Source: an uncultured Carboxylicivirga sp. (GTDB lineage Bacteria; Bacteroidota; Bacteroidia; Bacteroidales; Marinilabiliaceae). Taken from it: DNA of 64,000 bases. Each line of letters starts with the position of its first letter. The stretch's first letter is position 1. The notes under the pieces are model-generated. The model saw only the letters and a list, made by a program, of their open reading frames with translations, did no database searches and was not told the origin of the DNA. The stretch spans positions 434,001-498,000 of the forward strand of contig CANNEA010000002.1 in NCBI GenBank assembly GCA_947503525.1, written 5' to 3'. Made by a program: the position numbers and the translations under genes. Positions 16,126 through 26,024 of the stretch are shown one piece after another.

Positions 16126-17853
16126 ATGGATAAAAGGTGGAGTATAAAACCCGAAAGTGACCCCGAACTGGTTAATCACTTATCTGAGGTTCTGAATATC
16201 AGTCATGTATTGGCCAGTCTCTTGGTTCAAAGAGGTGTGACCAATTATGATGAGGCTAAAGCCTTTTTTCGTCCTAAATTAACCGATCTGCACAATCCAT
16301 TTCTGATGAAGGATATGGATAAGGGTGTAAGTCGAATTGTCAAAGCTTTCGACAAAGGTGAAAAGATCATGATCTATGGTGATTATGATGTGGATGGTAC
16401 AACCAGTGTGGCTTTGGTGTACTCCTTTCTCCGACTGCATTATTCAAAACTTGAGTTTTATATTCCAAACCGCTACGAAGAAGGTTATGGAATTTCATAT
16501 AAAGGCATTGATTATGCCGTGTCGAATGGTATAAGCCTAATTATCGCCTTGGACTGCGGTATTAAAGCAGTTGATAAAATTCAGTACGCTAAAGAAAACG
16601 GAATTGATTTTATCATCTGTGACCACCATACTCCTGGAGATACCTTACCTGAAGCTGCGGCTTGTCTTGATCCAAAGCAGCATGACTGTAATTATCCGGA
16701 TAAAAACTTGTCGGGATGTGGTGTTGGTTTCAAATTGATGCAAGGTTTCTGTAGATTCAACGATTTTAAGGAATCGCAGTTATACGATTTAATTGATCTG
16801 GTTGCTGTTAGTATTGCATCAGACATTGTTCCTATTACCGGAGAAAACAGAATACTGGCTTATTATGGTCTCCAAAAATTAAACTCTAATCCTGTACTTG
16901 GCTTAAAATCCATTATAAAGATCGCAGGAATGGAAGGTCGAGAGATTACCATCAGCGATATCGTATTTAAAATTGGGCCTCGAATAAATGCGGCAGGAAG
17001 AATAGATGCCGGAAGTGATGCTGTTGATTTGCTTGTTAGTAATGAGGAGAACAAGCATATGGTGCGCGAGATGAGTGAAAACATTGACGCGAGCAACGAA
17101 GCACGCAAAGATTTAGATAGAAGCATAACTGTTGAAGCTCATGACTCGATTGCGAATGATGAGGAAATGCTTAAAAAGAAATCCACCGTATTATATAATA
17201 AGGACTGGCACAAAGGCGTAATTGGTATTGTGGCTTCACGATTAACCGAGTCATTCTACCGTCCTACGGTTATCTTAACTGAATCAAAGGGTTTAGCAAC
17301 AGGAAGTGCGCGTTCGGTTGAAGGATTTGATTTATATAAAGCCATTGAGTCGTGTAGTGATTTGCTCGAAAATTTTGGCGGACATATGTATGCTGCAGGT
17401 TTGACGCTAAAAATTGACAAAATTCCTGAGTTTAAGGCTCGATTTGAAAAATATGTTGAAGATAATATACTGCCAGATCAATTAATTCCTCAAATTGATG
17501 TTGAGTCTATTCTTCATCTTAAAGATATTAATCCTAAGTTTTATCGAATACTTAAGCAATTTCGCCCCTTTGGACCGGGTAACATGAAGCCTGTATTTGT
17601 AACTAAAAATGTGTTTGATTACGGTACCAGTAAGACGGTTGGTAAAGATCGTGATCACTTAAAGCTTGAGTTAATCGAAGAACATTCTGCTGCCATAAAG
17701 CAAGGGATAGCCTTCTCAATGGGTAGTGAATTGGACAAAATTAAATCTAATAATGCATTTGATATTTGTTACTCCGTTGAGGAGAATTTTTATAATGGTG
17801 TGACAACTCTTCAAGTTATGATTAAGGACATCAAGTTTCCTGAAGCAGAATAG
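16126..17853 (+). CDS. recJ: Single-stranded-DNA-specific exonuclease RecJ
   Basis: A 575-residue 5'-3' exonuclease of the DHH family used in recombination and mismatch repair. Manganese-binding motifs are in order: IYGDYDVDGTTS (GDYDVDG at 85-91), ALDCG (141-145) and CDHHTPG (DHH at 166-168). They are followed by AVSIASDIVPITGENR and the GPRINAAGRID motif. The DHHA1 domain contains GVIGIVASRLTE and FGGHMYAAGLT. Length is normal. It lies 130 bp after lipB and may be transcribed separately. Confidence 0.95.
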   Translation: MDKRWSIKPESDPELVNHLSEVLNISHVLASLLVQRGVTNYDEAKAFFRPKLTDLHNPFLMKDMDKGVSRIVKAFDKGEKIMIYGDYDVDGTTSVALVYSFLRLHYSKLEFYIPNRYEEGYGISYKGIDYAVSNGISLIIALDCGIKAVDKIQYAKENGIDFIICDHHTPGDTLPEAAACLDPKQHDCNYPDKNLSGCGVGFKLMQGFCRFNDFKESQLYDLIDLVAVSIASDIVPITGENRILAYYGLQKLNSNPVLGLKSIIKIAGMEGREITISDIVFKIGPRINAAGRIDAGSDAVDLLVSNEENKHMVREMSENIDASNEARKDLDRSITVEAHDSIANDEEMLKKKSTVLYNKDWHKGVIGIVASRLTESFYRPTVILTESKGLATGSARSVEGFDLYKAIESCSDLLENFGGHMYAAGLTLKIDKIPEFKARFEKYVEDNILPDQLIPQIDVESILHLKDINPKFYRILKQFRPFGPGNMKPVFVTKNVFDYGTSKTVGKDRDHLKLELIEEHSAAIKQGIAFSMGSELDKIKSNNAFDICYSVEENFYNGVTTLQVMIKDIKFPEAE

Positions 17854-18230
17854 TAGCTCTTTTTTCACCTCCCATTATTAATACTCGTTCTAAATAAGTG
17901 AATTTTGTAAAAAATGTTCTGCGTCTTTCTTTGATGGGGGGTGGATGATAAAAAAATACAAAAATCAAAACATTTTGTGTGTTTTTTAGGGGGTTGCTCG
18001 ATTGAAAACTAATTTTAACATTGTTAAAATGTGTTAATACAAGGGTTGAGTTTAATATTTTTAAATTTAACATATCTCCAATCGCCTTAATATGAGGTAA
18101 CTCTAGAAGCTATAATTTAGGAAGATTGTAGATTTTATATATATTTAACAATCGGAAAAGATTACCCTTTCCCTTAAATCAGATAAAAATCCAAATGAGA
18201 AAAGGCTCCACATTGTGGGGTCTTTCTTCG
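17854..18230. other. Intergenic region between recJ and the araC-type gene
   Basis: No gene is supported. An inverted repeat with 8-bp arms and a 3-bp spacer (ATTTTAAC at 18012-18019, GTTAAAAT at 18023-18030) could be a protein-binding site, but no promoter is recognisable beside it. The right end contains the terminator of the minus-strand regulator. T-rich runs after the recJ stop may help end that transcript. Confidence 0.5.
18193..18225 (-). terminator. Intrinsic terminator after the araC-type regulator
   Basis: AAAGGCTCCACA (18201-18212) pairs with TGTGGGGTCTTT (18214-18225) with two wobbles. On the minus strand it continues into TTTTCTC. It starts 6 bp beyond the regulator's stop codon. 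Confidence 0.75.
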
Positions 18231-19139
18231 TTATAGCACATTTCGGGTGCCAGTAAAATTGTTGCGAAACTCGGAAGGGGTGCATCCTTGTTTCTTTTTA
18301 AAGATGCGATTAAAGTTGGATAGGTTATTAAATCCGCATTCAAAGCAGATTTCAGCAATGCTTTTATTGCTTTCAATTAGCCATCTTGTGGCATAGCCCA
18401 AGCGTATTTCATTTGTAAACTCCACAAAGGACTTACCTGTGCGTTGCTTTATTAGGCGACTAAAAGATATAACCGACATATTTACCAAATCAGCGGCCTC
18501 TTCAAGCATTATTTTTTTGCCGTAGTTGTCTTTTATATAGTGGTACACTTTTTCAATGCGTTCACTGTTCTGAAAATCATTCTGACGTTGAAACGACATG
18601 TTAGTTAATAGTTCCTGATCTCGTGAAATGGCCAGATCATATAATAAGGACTGGAATTGTAAGAAACTATCATAGCCTCTTTTTTGACTCAAGGCAAGCA
18701 GTTTGGGTTCCACTTGTTTAATGGTTTCTTCCGAAAAGCGAATTCCTCTTGCAGCATTCTGTAGTAGCTCTTTAATTGGATGCAATATATTTCGGTTTAA
18801 AATAGCATCACTCCAAAGATCACGTGGGAATTGAATGGTGATTTCATGTAGAAGCTCCTTACCTTCATTTTGATCATTTTCCCAACCATGATAGAGATTG
18901 GGGCCAACCATAACCAACTCTCTGTGTGAGATATTATCAATGTGATCACCGACAATGCGTTTGGCGCCTGAGGCATTGCAGATATAATTAATCTCAAATT
19001 CCGGATGGAAGTGTATGGGAAAGGTAAATAGTGGTCTTTCTCTGTCAAATATTAGAAAACAATCATTCTCCTTTAGTGGTGTTATCTCTCTGTGAATATG
19101 TCCATTCATCCCTATTAAATTTGTTTCAAATATAGCCAT
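18231..19139 (-). CDS. AraC-family transcriptional regulator, probable mannan PUL regulator
   Basis: A 302-residue regulator. The N-terminal part (about 15-95) is a cupin-like sensor domain (PIHFHPEFEINYICNASGAKRIVGDHI). The C-terminal part (about 200-298) is a double helix-turn-helix AraC domain with NYGKKIMLEEAADLVNMSVISFSRLIK and IAEICFECGFNNLSNFNRIFKKKQGCTPSEFR. It is transcribed away from susC, with a 347-bp shared upstream region, which is a common place for the PUL regulator. AraC proteins of this type sense small sugars in the cytoplasm. Control of the mannan locus is an inference from position; most PULs use hybrid two-component or anti-sigma regulators, so this is slightly unusual. 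Confidence 0.88.
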   Translation of the reverse strand: MAIFETNLIGMNGHIHREITPLKENDCFLIFDRERPLFTFPIHFHPEFEINYICNASGAKRIVGDHIDNISHRELVMVGPNLYHGWENDQNEGKELLHEITIQFPRDLWSDAILNRNILHPIKELLQNAARGIRFSEETIKQVEPKLLALSQKRGYDSFLQFQSLLYDLAISRDQELLTNMSFQRQNDFQNSERIEKVYHYIKDNYGKKIMLEEAADLVNMSVISFSRLIKQRTGKSFVEFTNEIRLGYATRWLIESNKSIAEICFECGFNNLSNFNRIFKKKQGCTPSEFRNNFTGTRNVL

Positions 19140-19385
19140 ATGATAGAATAGTACAAGTAAGAATGTATGAAAAGTATGTATTTTTCATTGTTATTCCATA
19201 GGAATCCTTGCATTTGCTAGGGCTAAGTCTATGCGGTTAATAAATGTTAATGTTGATGATTTTGCACAAGTGTCATACAGACAGGCGATAGGGAGGTTTG
19301 TTATTTTATTTCGGTGTTTTTATGCTGAAATATGTTACAAATATAAAAATGATTAAAAAGTATCACTTATAGATAAAATACTACT

Positions 19386-19416
19386 TGGCTTAGCATAATT
19401 CCACATCTATTTTTGT
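19386..19416 (+). promoter_or_regulatory. Putative susC promoter
   Basis: TTG at 19386-19388 and TATTTTTG at 19409-19416 are 20 bp apart. The second element matches the Bacteroidota -7 consensus TAnnTTTG exactly. The start of transcription would be near 19423, giving a leader of about 60 nt. A 10-bp palindrome TTTCCGGAAA (19429-19438) lies in that leader. The rest of the 19140-19486 region upstream shows no clear direct repeat pair for AraC binding by eye. Confidence 0.6.
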
Positions 19417-19486
19417 TGCATGATTTATTTCCGGAAATCATAACGAAACAAATAAGTAATTACAAATAAGCTAAAACAGTGGTTTT

Positions 19487-22400
19487 ATGAAAAAGAATCT
19501 GCGATTATTCTTTATGCTGTTTATGTTATCTACATGCTGGCTGGGATATGCCCAACAGCGGAGCATAAGCGGTACGGTTTACGATACGGATAATGTATCG
19601 TTGCCAGGTGTTTCCATAGTTGTTAAAGGCACAACAAATGGAACCATCACTGATTATAATGGAAATTACACCATCAATTTGGACAATGATGATCAGGTAT
19701 TGGTGTTTTCTTTTATTGGCTTTCAGAGTCAGGATGTAAATATTGATGGGCGTTCTACTATTAATGTAGTGCTTCAGGCCGATGTACAGGATATTGATGA
19801 GGTTGTTGTAGTGGGTTATGGTTCATTACGAAAAAGTGATTTAACCGGTGCTGTAGCTAAAGTGGGTGGCGAGGAATTAATTGGTCCATCTACGCCGGAT
19901 GCTGTTCAGGCTTTACAAGGTAAAGTGGCTGGTGTTAATATCACACCTACTTCAGGTGAGCCGGGAGCAGGAATGAAAATTAGTATTCGTGGTACAGGTT
20001 CATGGAGTAATAGTGATCCATTATATGTTGTGGATGGTTTTCCAATGGGCGATCTCAGTAGTGTTGATCCGGCCAACATCGCCAGCATTGAAGTACTAAA
20101 AGATGCATCAGCAACTGCTATTTATGGTTCGCGTGGTGCAAATGGTGTGGTATTGGTAACAACCAAGCAAGGTAAAGTAGGCAATACGGTATTTGATGTT
20201 AATGTATACGGTGGAGCTCAATGGGCTTCCAATACCATTGATATGGTAAGTGCCAGTGATTTTGCGATGCTTCGTAAAGAGGCTTATGCCAACGATGGCG
20301 CAACAATGTCCAGCAGCGAGCAACGCATATTGGATCATGTAATTAGCAATAATAGCAAAGGTACTGACTGGCAGGATGAAATGTTTCGTGTTGCACCAAT
20401 ACAAAACTATTCTGTTGCAGCCAGGGGAGGTAATGATGTTAACCAATTTAATTTAGGCCTTACCTATTTTAATCAGGAAGGTATTATCAAAAACAGTGGT
20501 ATGAAAAAACTGTATGCTTATGTGAATAATAAATACAATTTTTCTGAAAAAGTATCATTAGATGCCAACATCTCCTATTCTACCTATAAAAAGAATAACC
20601 ACAATAATGATGATTATTCAGGAGCACTTCCTGTTGGTATACGAATGGATCCTTTAACTCCGGCATGGGACAGCTTTACCAATAATTATGGAGCTCGTTT
20701 TATGGGAGGTGTTGTTGTGACTAATCCGGCCAGAGCCATTGATGCAGCAAAAGACCAAACACAAGGCGATCATCGATTGATTTCGAATTTTACTTTGAAT
20801 ATTAAGGATATTTTCACTGAAGGATTAAGTTTCCGCACAATGGGAGCGGCCCAGTTAAGCTTCTATAAAACCAAGAATTATTACGAGGAGTTTTACATTG
20901 ATGTAGATCAACGTAACGATCTCAGCTCATTATATGAACAACGTGGTAATAATACAGACTTAACCTGGAATGGTTATTTCAATTATGTAAAGGATATAAA
21001 AGGGCATAATATTAACGCCACTTTAGGTTCTGAAGTGCAACAATTCGAAACAAGTGGTATATCAGGTACTCGATATGATATTCCAGGAGTAGAAGAGTTA
21101 ATGTATTTCGATCAGTCAAAGGATCCCAATAGTTTTGCCTTAGCTGGCAGCGGTTCAATGAATCGAATTCTTTCTGTATTTGCACGAGCCAATTACTCTT
21201 ATAAAAGTAAATACTTATTAACCGTAACAATGCGTGCTGATGGTTCTTCTAAATTCCATAAAGATAACCGTTGGGGATATTTTCCATCATTCTCATTAGG
21301 ATGGAATATCAAAGAAGAAGGTTTTATGCAAGGTGTTGAAGGCATCTCTCGTTTGAAATTCCGTGGAGGATGGGGACAAGTTGGTAATGCCAATGCTGTT
21401 GAACCATGGGGATATCTTTCGTTGATGCGTTTAGGGTATACTTATGTATTTGGCGATTCACCTGCTGAAGGTGCTAAAGCGGCGGTGCTAAGCAACAAGG
21501 ATTTGAAATGGGAAGTATCGGAGCAGCTTAACTTTGGTTTAGACATGGGTTTCTTCGATCAAAAGCTGGATGTGACTCTGGATTGGTTTGATCGTCGTAC
21601 CAATGATATGCAAATCAGTCGTCCGATTCCATATTATGTTGGAGCAGGCCGCCCTATGGTCAATGCTGCCTCGATGAAAAACAGTGGATTTGAATTTGCC
21701 ATTGGATGGAATGATAGAGCCGGTGACTTTAAGTATAACGTGAGCTTAAATGGGTCCTTCGTTAATCAAGAGATTACTGATATGGCAGGTGGTGAAGCAA
21801 TTGCTGGTGGACGTATGAATGGATGGGCAGGTAATGCCGAGTTTACCACCCGTACAGAAACGGGATATGAAATAGGTTATTTCTATGGACTACAAACGGA
21901 TGGAATTTTCCGATCGCAACAGGAGCTTGATGCTCACCAAAACGAGGGAAATCCTATCCAACCGAATGCTCAAATTGGCGATGTAAAGTTTATCGATGGT
22001 AATGGCGACGGACAAATTGATGGTGAAGACAGAACTTACCTGGGTAGTGCTGCGCCTGATTTTTCTGGTGGTCTGAATTTAAGTTTAGAATACAAAGGCT
22101 TGGATTTCAGAGCTTCTTTCGTAGGTGTCTTTGGTAACGAAATTGTGAATGGTATCAACTACTGGATCAATTCTTCGGGTGTATTATCCAATTACCGAAC
22201 AGACAGGCTAGATCGCTATTCAGCGGATAATCCAAACGGAACTGAGCCACGCATGACTGTGGCAGACGCCAACCGGAATAATCGCTTCTCCGATCGCTAT
22301 GTTGAAGACGGATCGTATGTGAGGTTACGAAATATGCAGTTGGGATATACCTTGCCAAAGTCCTTGGTATCGTCCATTAAACTATCGAAAGTACGCGTTT

Positions 22401-22555
22401 ATGTATCGTGCGATAACCTGCTAACCTTCACTAAATATTCGAGTTGGACGCCTGAGATTGGTGACTTGCATAACAGTGCACTGTCACCGGGTGTGGACTA
22501 TGCCACCTATCCAACACCGGTAATATTAACCGGAGGTATCAATGTTAATTTTTAA
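19487..22555 (+). CDS. susC: SusC/RagA-family TonB-linked outer-membrane transporter
   Basis: A 1022-residue protein with a signal peptide, then a CarboxypepD_reg-like domain (ISGTVYDTDNVSLPGVSIVVKGT). The TonB-box region is VDEVVVVGYG-like (DIDEVVVVGYGSLRK, about residues 104-118). The plug has GVNITPTSGEPGAGMKISIRG, DPLYVVDGFP and ATAIYGSRGANGVVLVTTK, and a 22-strand-type barrel ends in INVNF. It imports glycan fragments as a complex with the SusD-like lipoprotein encoded 12 bp downstream. Substrate is inferred to be beta-mannan oligosaccharides from the enzymes that follow. It is the first gene of the locus. Confidence 0.96.
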   Translation: MKKNLRLFFMLFMLSTCWLGYAQQRSISGTVYDTDNVSLPGVSIVVKGTTNGTITDYNGNYTINLDNDDQVLVFSFIGFQSQDVNIDGRSTINVVLQADVQDIDEVVVVGYGSLRKSDLTGAVAKVGGEELIGPSTPDAVQALQGKVAGVNITPTSGEPGAGMKISIRGTGSWSNSDPLYVVDGFPMGDLSSVDPANIASIEVLKDASATAIYGSRGANGVVLVTTKQGKVGNTVFDVNVYGGAQWASNTIDMVSASDFAMLRKEAYANDGATMSSSEQRILDHVISNNSKGTDWQDEMFRVAPIQNYSVAARGGNDVNQFNLGLTYFNQEGIIKNSGMKKLYAYVNNKYNFSEKVSLDANISYSTYKKNNHNNDDYSGALPVGIRMDPLTPAWDSFTNNYGARFMGGVVVTNPARAIDAAKDQTQGDHRLISNFTLNIKDIFTEGLSFRTMGAAQLSFYKTKNYYEEFYIDVDQRNDLSSLYEQRGNNTDLTWNGYFNYVKDIKGHNINATLGSEVQQFETSGISGTRYDIPGVEELMYFDQSKDPNSFALAGSGSMNRILSVFARANYSYKSKYLLTVTMRADGSSKFHKDNRWGYFPSFSLGWNIKEEGFMQGVEGISRLKFRGGWGQVGNANAVEPWGYLSLMRLGYTYVFGDSPAEGAKAAVLSNKDLKWEVSEQLNFGLDMGFFDQKLDVTLDWFDRRTNDMQISRPIPYYVGAGRPMVNAASMKNSGFEFAIGWNDRAGDFKYNVSLNGSFVNQEITDMAGGEAIAGGRMNGWAGNAEFTTRTETGYEIGYFYGLQTDGIFRSQQELDAHQNEGNPIQPNAQIGDVKFIDGNGDGQIDGEDRTYLGSAAPDFSGGLNLSLEYKGLDFRASFVGVFGNEIVNGINYWINSSGVLSNYRTDRLDRYSADNPNGTEPRMTVADANRNNRFSDRYVEDGSYVRLRNMQLGYTLPKSLVSSIKLSKVRVYVSCDNLLTFTKYSSWTPEIGDLHNSALSPGVDYATYPTPVILTGGINVNF

Positions 22556-22567
22556 AAGTAGACTGAG

Positions 22568-24226
22568 ATGAAGAAGTTATTATATATAGCAATAGTAATG
22601 GTTACAGGTCTCTTCTCGGCATGCTCCGATTTTCTAGAAGTAGATCCTATTGCCAAAGAGACGGAAGAGAATTTCTTTCAAACACCTGATAATGCCATAT
22701 TGGCCATCAATGGTATTTATGATGTTATTGGGCAATCAGAAGGCGCTGGTCCTGACGGTCAGTGGCTGACACATAATTATGAATTTTTCTTTGGGGACTT
22801 ATTATCTGATGACGCTGAAAAAGGGTCGAAAGAAGCTGACTTAACTCCTATACAGGAAATGGTGGAGTGGCGTGCCGGAACGGCCAACAGTGTTTTGGAG
22901 TCGGTTTGGATCAAGTGTTTCGATGGCATTTACAGAGCAAATATTGCTTTAAAGTGGTTGCCTGACAGTCAATTGGATGATGAGCTTAAGACTCGTTTAC
23001 AAGGGGAGGCCTACTTTTTAAAGGGCTACTTCTATTTCTATCTGGTTCGTGTATTTGGCGGTGTGCCTTTATTTGATGCTCCTGTTGGTCAGGAAGAGTT
23101 TGGTCAGATTCCAAGAGCGTCATACCATGAAACCTTTGAGTATGCGGCCAGTCAGTTTAAAATGGCTATTGAACGTTTACCTCTGAAATCGGAGTACGCA
23201 GGCACTGATATGGGAAGAGCAACTAAGGGAGCTGCCCAGGGATATCTGGCGCGTTTGCTTCAATATCAACTTAGTATGGATAAGGAAAGTTCAGTAAGTC
23301 ATCAGGATATTCAAACCTTAACATCTGCAATTATTGGATCAGGCCAGTATTCCTTATTATCTAATTATGCACAGCTTTTCGAATTTGCTGGTGAAAATGG
23401 AAGTGAATCTATTTTTGAATTACAGATGCTTGAAGGGAATACTGGAAATGCACCTCAAAAAACGGGTACAAACATCAACCAATTTACCGGCAACAGAGGT
23501 GATTGGGGTTGGGGATTTCAAAATCCAACGGAAGATTTATACAATGCCTTTGAAAATCAGGATCCCCGTCTAAGCTGCTCGGTATATGGTGCTAATTATA
23601 ATGGAGGGGTGGTGCAAGGCATGGCGTATACCTATAAGCTGGATGAGCAAATGACACCATATTTTAATCGTAAAACAGCCTTGGCTGATTCTGAAAAGCC
23701 TTCGATTACAAAAAGTAGTGATTACAATATTCGTAAGATGCGCTATGCTGAAATCTTATTTATGCATGCTGAAGTAGCCATTGAACTAGGTCAATATGGT
23801 GAAGCCGAAGATATCATTGAAACCATTCGCGACAGAGCCAGAACAAGTACATTGGCCAGAGGCTACAACGAAGGTGACTTAAGTTATCCATCAACCGGAT
23901 GGGGCGGTAACTTACCATACATTGGTTTGCCAAATGACAGAGATGGAGCCATGGATATTTTACTACAGGAAAAACGCGTGGAGATGGCCAACGAGGGATT
24001 GCGGTATTGGGACTTGGTTCGTCATGGTAAATACCTGGATGTATTGGATAAAAAGGTAGCCACCTTTAAAAATAATGATGGTAACCTCAGATACGAGAAT
24101 GTGCCACTTCGTGCTAATTGTGAGGCAAAAACAATTGATGGCAAAGGCAATGTAGAAGTTCCTTTAATGCCAATTCCTGAATCAGAAGTAAACGACTGGG
24201 GATTAACTCAAAACAAAGGTTATTAA
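22568..24226 (+). CDS. susD: SusD/RagB-family nutrient-binding outer-membrane lipoprotein
   Basis: A 552-residue lipoprotein (signal ending LFSAC, then SDFLEVDP, the usual SusD start). TPR-like helices follow, with the segment LQGEAYFLKGYFYFYLVRVFGGVPLFD and the C-terminal EKRVEMANEGLRYWDLVRHG characteristic of RagB/SusD proteins. It caps the SusC barrel from outside the cell and helps capture oligosaccharide. It is 12 bp downstream of susC, and the pair surely forms one complex. Specificity cannot be read from sequence alone; context points to mannan. Confidence 0.95.
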   Translation: MKKLLYIAIVMVTGLFSACSDFLEVDPIAKETEENFFQTPDNAILAINGIYDVIGQSEGAGPDGQWLTHNYEFFFGDLLSDDAEKGSKEADLTPIQEMVEWRAGTANSVLESVWIKCFDGIYRANIALKWLPDSQLDDELKTRLQGEAYFLKGYFYFYLVRVFGGVPLFDAPVGQEEFGQIPRASYHETFEYAASQFKMAIERLPLKSEYAGTDMGRATKGAAQGYLARLLQYQLSMDKESSVSHQDIQTLTSAIIGSGQYSLLSNYAQLFEFAGENGSESIFELQMLEGNTGNAPQKTGTNINQFTGNRGDWGWGFQNPTEDLYNAFENQDPRLSCSVYGANYNGGVVQGMAYTYKLDEQMTPYFNRKTALADSEKPSITKSSDYNIRKMRYAEILFMHAEVAIELGQYGEAEDIIETIRDRARTSTLARGYNEGDLSYPSTGWGGNLPYIGLPNDRDGAMDILLQEKRVEMANEGLRYWDLVRHGKYLDVLDKKVATFKNNDGNLRYENVPLRANCEAKTIDGKGNVEVPLMPIPESEVNDWGLTQNKGY

Positions 24227-24237
24227 AAGAGATTAAG

Positions 24238-25962
24238 ATGAAGAAAATATATAAATATAGTCTGCTTTCCATAGCAATAGGTCTGATTCTTTCCTTCACA
24301 GGATGTGAAGATAAGAAGTGGTCAGAAGATTACGATATCAAATGGCCTGTACCCCAAATTAGTTCTCTTTCTCAAAAGGGTGACGTAGCCATTGGTTCTG
24401 AAATAACCATTACCGGCTCTAATTTTGCCAATGTAATGGTTGCCGTTAAAGGTGAAGAGTGTACTGTGTTAAGTACAAATGATGCTGAAACGGAACTGAA
24501 GGTTCTGCTGCCTCGCATTTTTGAAGAAGGCCCGATAGAAATATATAATGTGTATAAGCGATGGAGCGAAAGCACTGATCTTTTATCGCCTGTGTATCCT
24601 GAAACAAAGGTGAGCAAGGTTAATGATATACCTGCCGGATTACAATTTAAAATTGAAGGTGAGAATGTTGATATTATTACCAATGTGTATATCAATAGTG
24701 AAAATGCGCCTATTCTGACACGCGAACCAGGTGAGATTTTAGTTAATTCGGCTGATTTGGGCTTACGTCCGGGTCAGTTGGTAACAGTAAGTTTTAAAAG
24801 TTTGTCGCCTAATAGTGTGCCTCCGGTACCAAATGTAAACGTAGTTTATCCGTTTATTGAGTATAAGGAACTGGCTATTTGGGATTTCGAAGACGGAACT
24901 CATGCCTATATAGGTGAAGGATCAGCTACAGTTGAATCAGGTGGTTCTGATTGCCCTGGTAATATGGATAAGTTCTTCCAGCTGCGCGCACCAGGTTATG
25001 GTTGGGATAAAGCTAGCGGAGAAATGACATCGAATGAAGTGCCGGACATCACCACTTTTGTTAATCCATACTTAACCTTTGCTGTGCGCACTCCTGTTGG
25101 AAGTGCAGGTTATTTCCAGATGGAAGATCAGAACGGCAACTGGCGTCATTTTGATTATGGCTTTAACACTGGCGGAGAATGGATGATTATTTCGCAACCT
25201 CTTGCTGAAGGTTGGGAAGGTGGAGATTTCGACCCAAGAGCCTTTAAGCCAAAACTAGGATTTAAAGCCGGTAATGCAGGTACTCAACAGGATGTGGATA
25301 TCGCCTATATGAAGATTTCTGAAGGTTTCTATGATGGAGCTATTCAGCCAGGTGATCCGATTGGATCGGATGATCGCCCTGCTCGAATTGAGCTGATGAC
25401 TTTTGAAGATACTCAGAACTGGCCTGATCAAGTGAATAGTGGCAATGGGGAAACAATTGGTGCATTGGATAATACCCTTCGTCCGGCTGCCGATCAAATC
25501 AATGCCTTTAACGGAAGTCATTTCTACACTTATGGCGATGATGGCTCCCTGGGTAACTGGAGTGGTTATTGGGGCAATACTTTATCTGTTGATACCAAGT
25601 CGCATTATTTAGGTGTATTTGATGATGCCCACCTATCTGTAGCTCTGAATACAGGAATTGGTAAAGGTCAGCAGTACATTATCATTCGTATGTACCAATA
25701 CGATGAGCAATTGGTATTGGTGAGGAAGTTCTTCCCGAATAACAATAGTGTATGGTCAACGCATCAGTTTAGCCTGTTTAACGAAGATCTTGAGAATTGG
25801 AGTGATGACTCAACGGATTTGGGTAAGCATTATAAGTCCTTGAAACGTATGAACCCTGATGAGCCAATCGATCGAATTGAGATTATTGTATCACGAAATG
25901 ATGCTAATGAAATTGTACTTAGCATGGATGAATTAGTAATTACTGAGGGTCCTAGATACTAA
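24238..25962 (+). CDS. Surface glycan-binding lipoprotein with IPT/TIG domain
   Basis: A 574-residue lipoprotein (LILSFTGC, then EDKKWSEDYDIKWP). The N-terminal part contains an IPT/TIG immunoglobulin-like domain (ISSLSQKGDVAIGSEITITGSNFANVMVAVKG, about residues 40-110), with a second similar region after it. The C-terminal 350 residues have carbohydrate-binding-module-like features: WDFEDGTHAYIGEGSA and a related MTFEDTQNWPDQV repeat, with many tryptophans and aromatic residues. Proteins of this design, encoded third after susC and susD, bind polysaccharide at the cell surface. Mannan or glucomannan is the expected ligand. A terminator hairpin follows. Confidence 0.88.
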   Translation: MKKIYKYSLLSIAIGLILSFTGCEDKKWSEDYDIKWPVPQISSLSQKGDVAIGSEITITGSNFANVMVAVKGEECTVLSTNDAETELKVLLPRIFEEGPIEIYNVYKRWSESTDLLSPVYPETKVSKVNDIPAGLQFKIEGENVDIITNVYINSENAPILTREPGEILVNSADLGLRPGQLVTVSFKSLSPNSVPPVPNVNVVYPFIEYKELAIWDFEDGTHAYIGEGSATVESGGSDCPGNMDKFFQLRAPGYGWDKASGEMTSNEVPDITTFVNPYLTFAVRTPVGSAGYFQMEDQNGNWRHFDYGFNTGGEWMIISQPLAEGWEGGDFDPRAFKPKLGFKAGNAGTQQDVDIAYMKISEGFYDGAIQPGDPIGSDDRPARIELMTFEDTQNWPDQVNSGNGETIGALDNTLRPAADQINAFNGSHFYTYGDDGSLGNWSGYWGNTLSVDTKSHYLGVFDDAHLSVALNTGIGKGQQYIIIRMYQYDEQLVLVRKFFPNNNSVWSTHQFSLFNEDLENWSDDSTDLGKHYKSLKRMNPDEPIDRIEIIVSRNDANEIVLSMDELVITEGPRY

Positions 25963-25978
25963 GGTAAGTTTGCAAATG

Positions 25979-26005
25979 GCCGGGGCCAAAGTGCCCCGGC
26001 TTTTT
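25979..26005 (+). terminator. Internal PUL terminator / attenuator
   Basis: GCCGGGGC (25979-25986) and GCCCCGGC (25993-26000) form a GC-rich 8-bp stem with a 6-nt loop, directly followed by TTTTT. It separates the SusC-SusD-binding protein genes from the enzyme genes, so partial read-through would give high transporter and lower enzyme levels. Confidence 0.88.
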
Positions 26006-26024
26006 AATCTTTCAATTATTTTTT

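Noticed and set aside
17831-18073. 80-residue minus-strand reading frame overlapping the end of recJ
   Set aside because: Low-complexity AT-rich translation with no signal, family resemblance or ribosome-binding site; probably chance.
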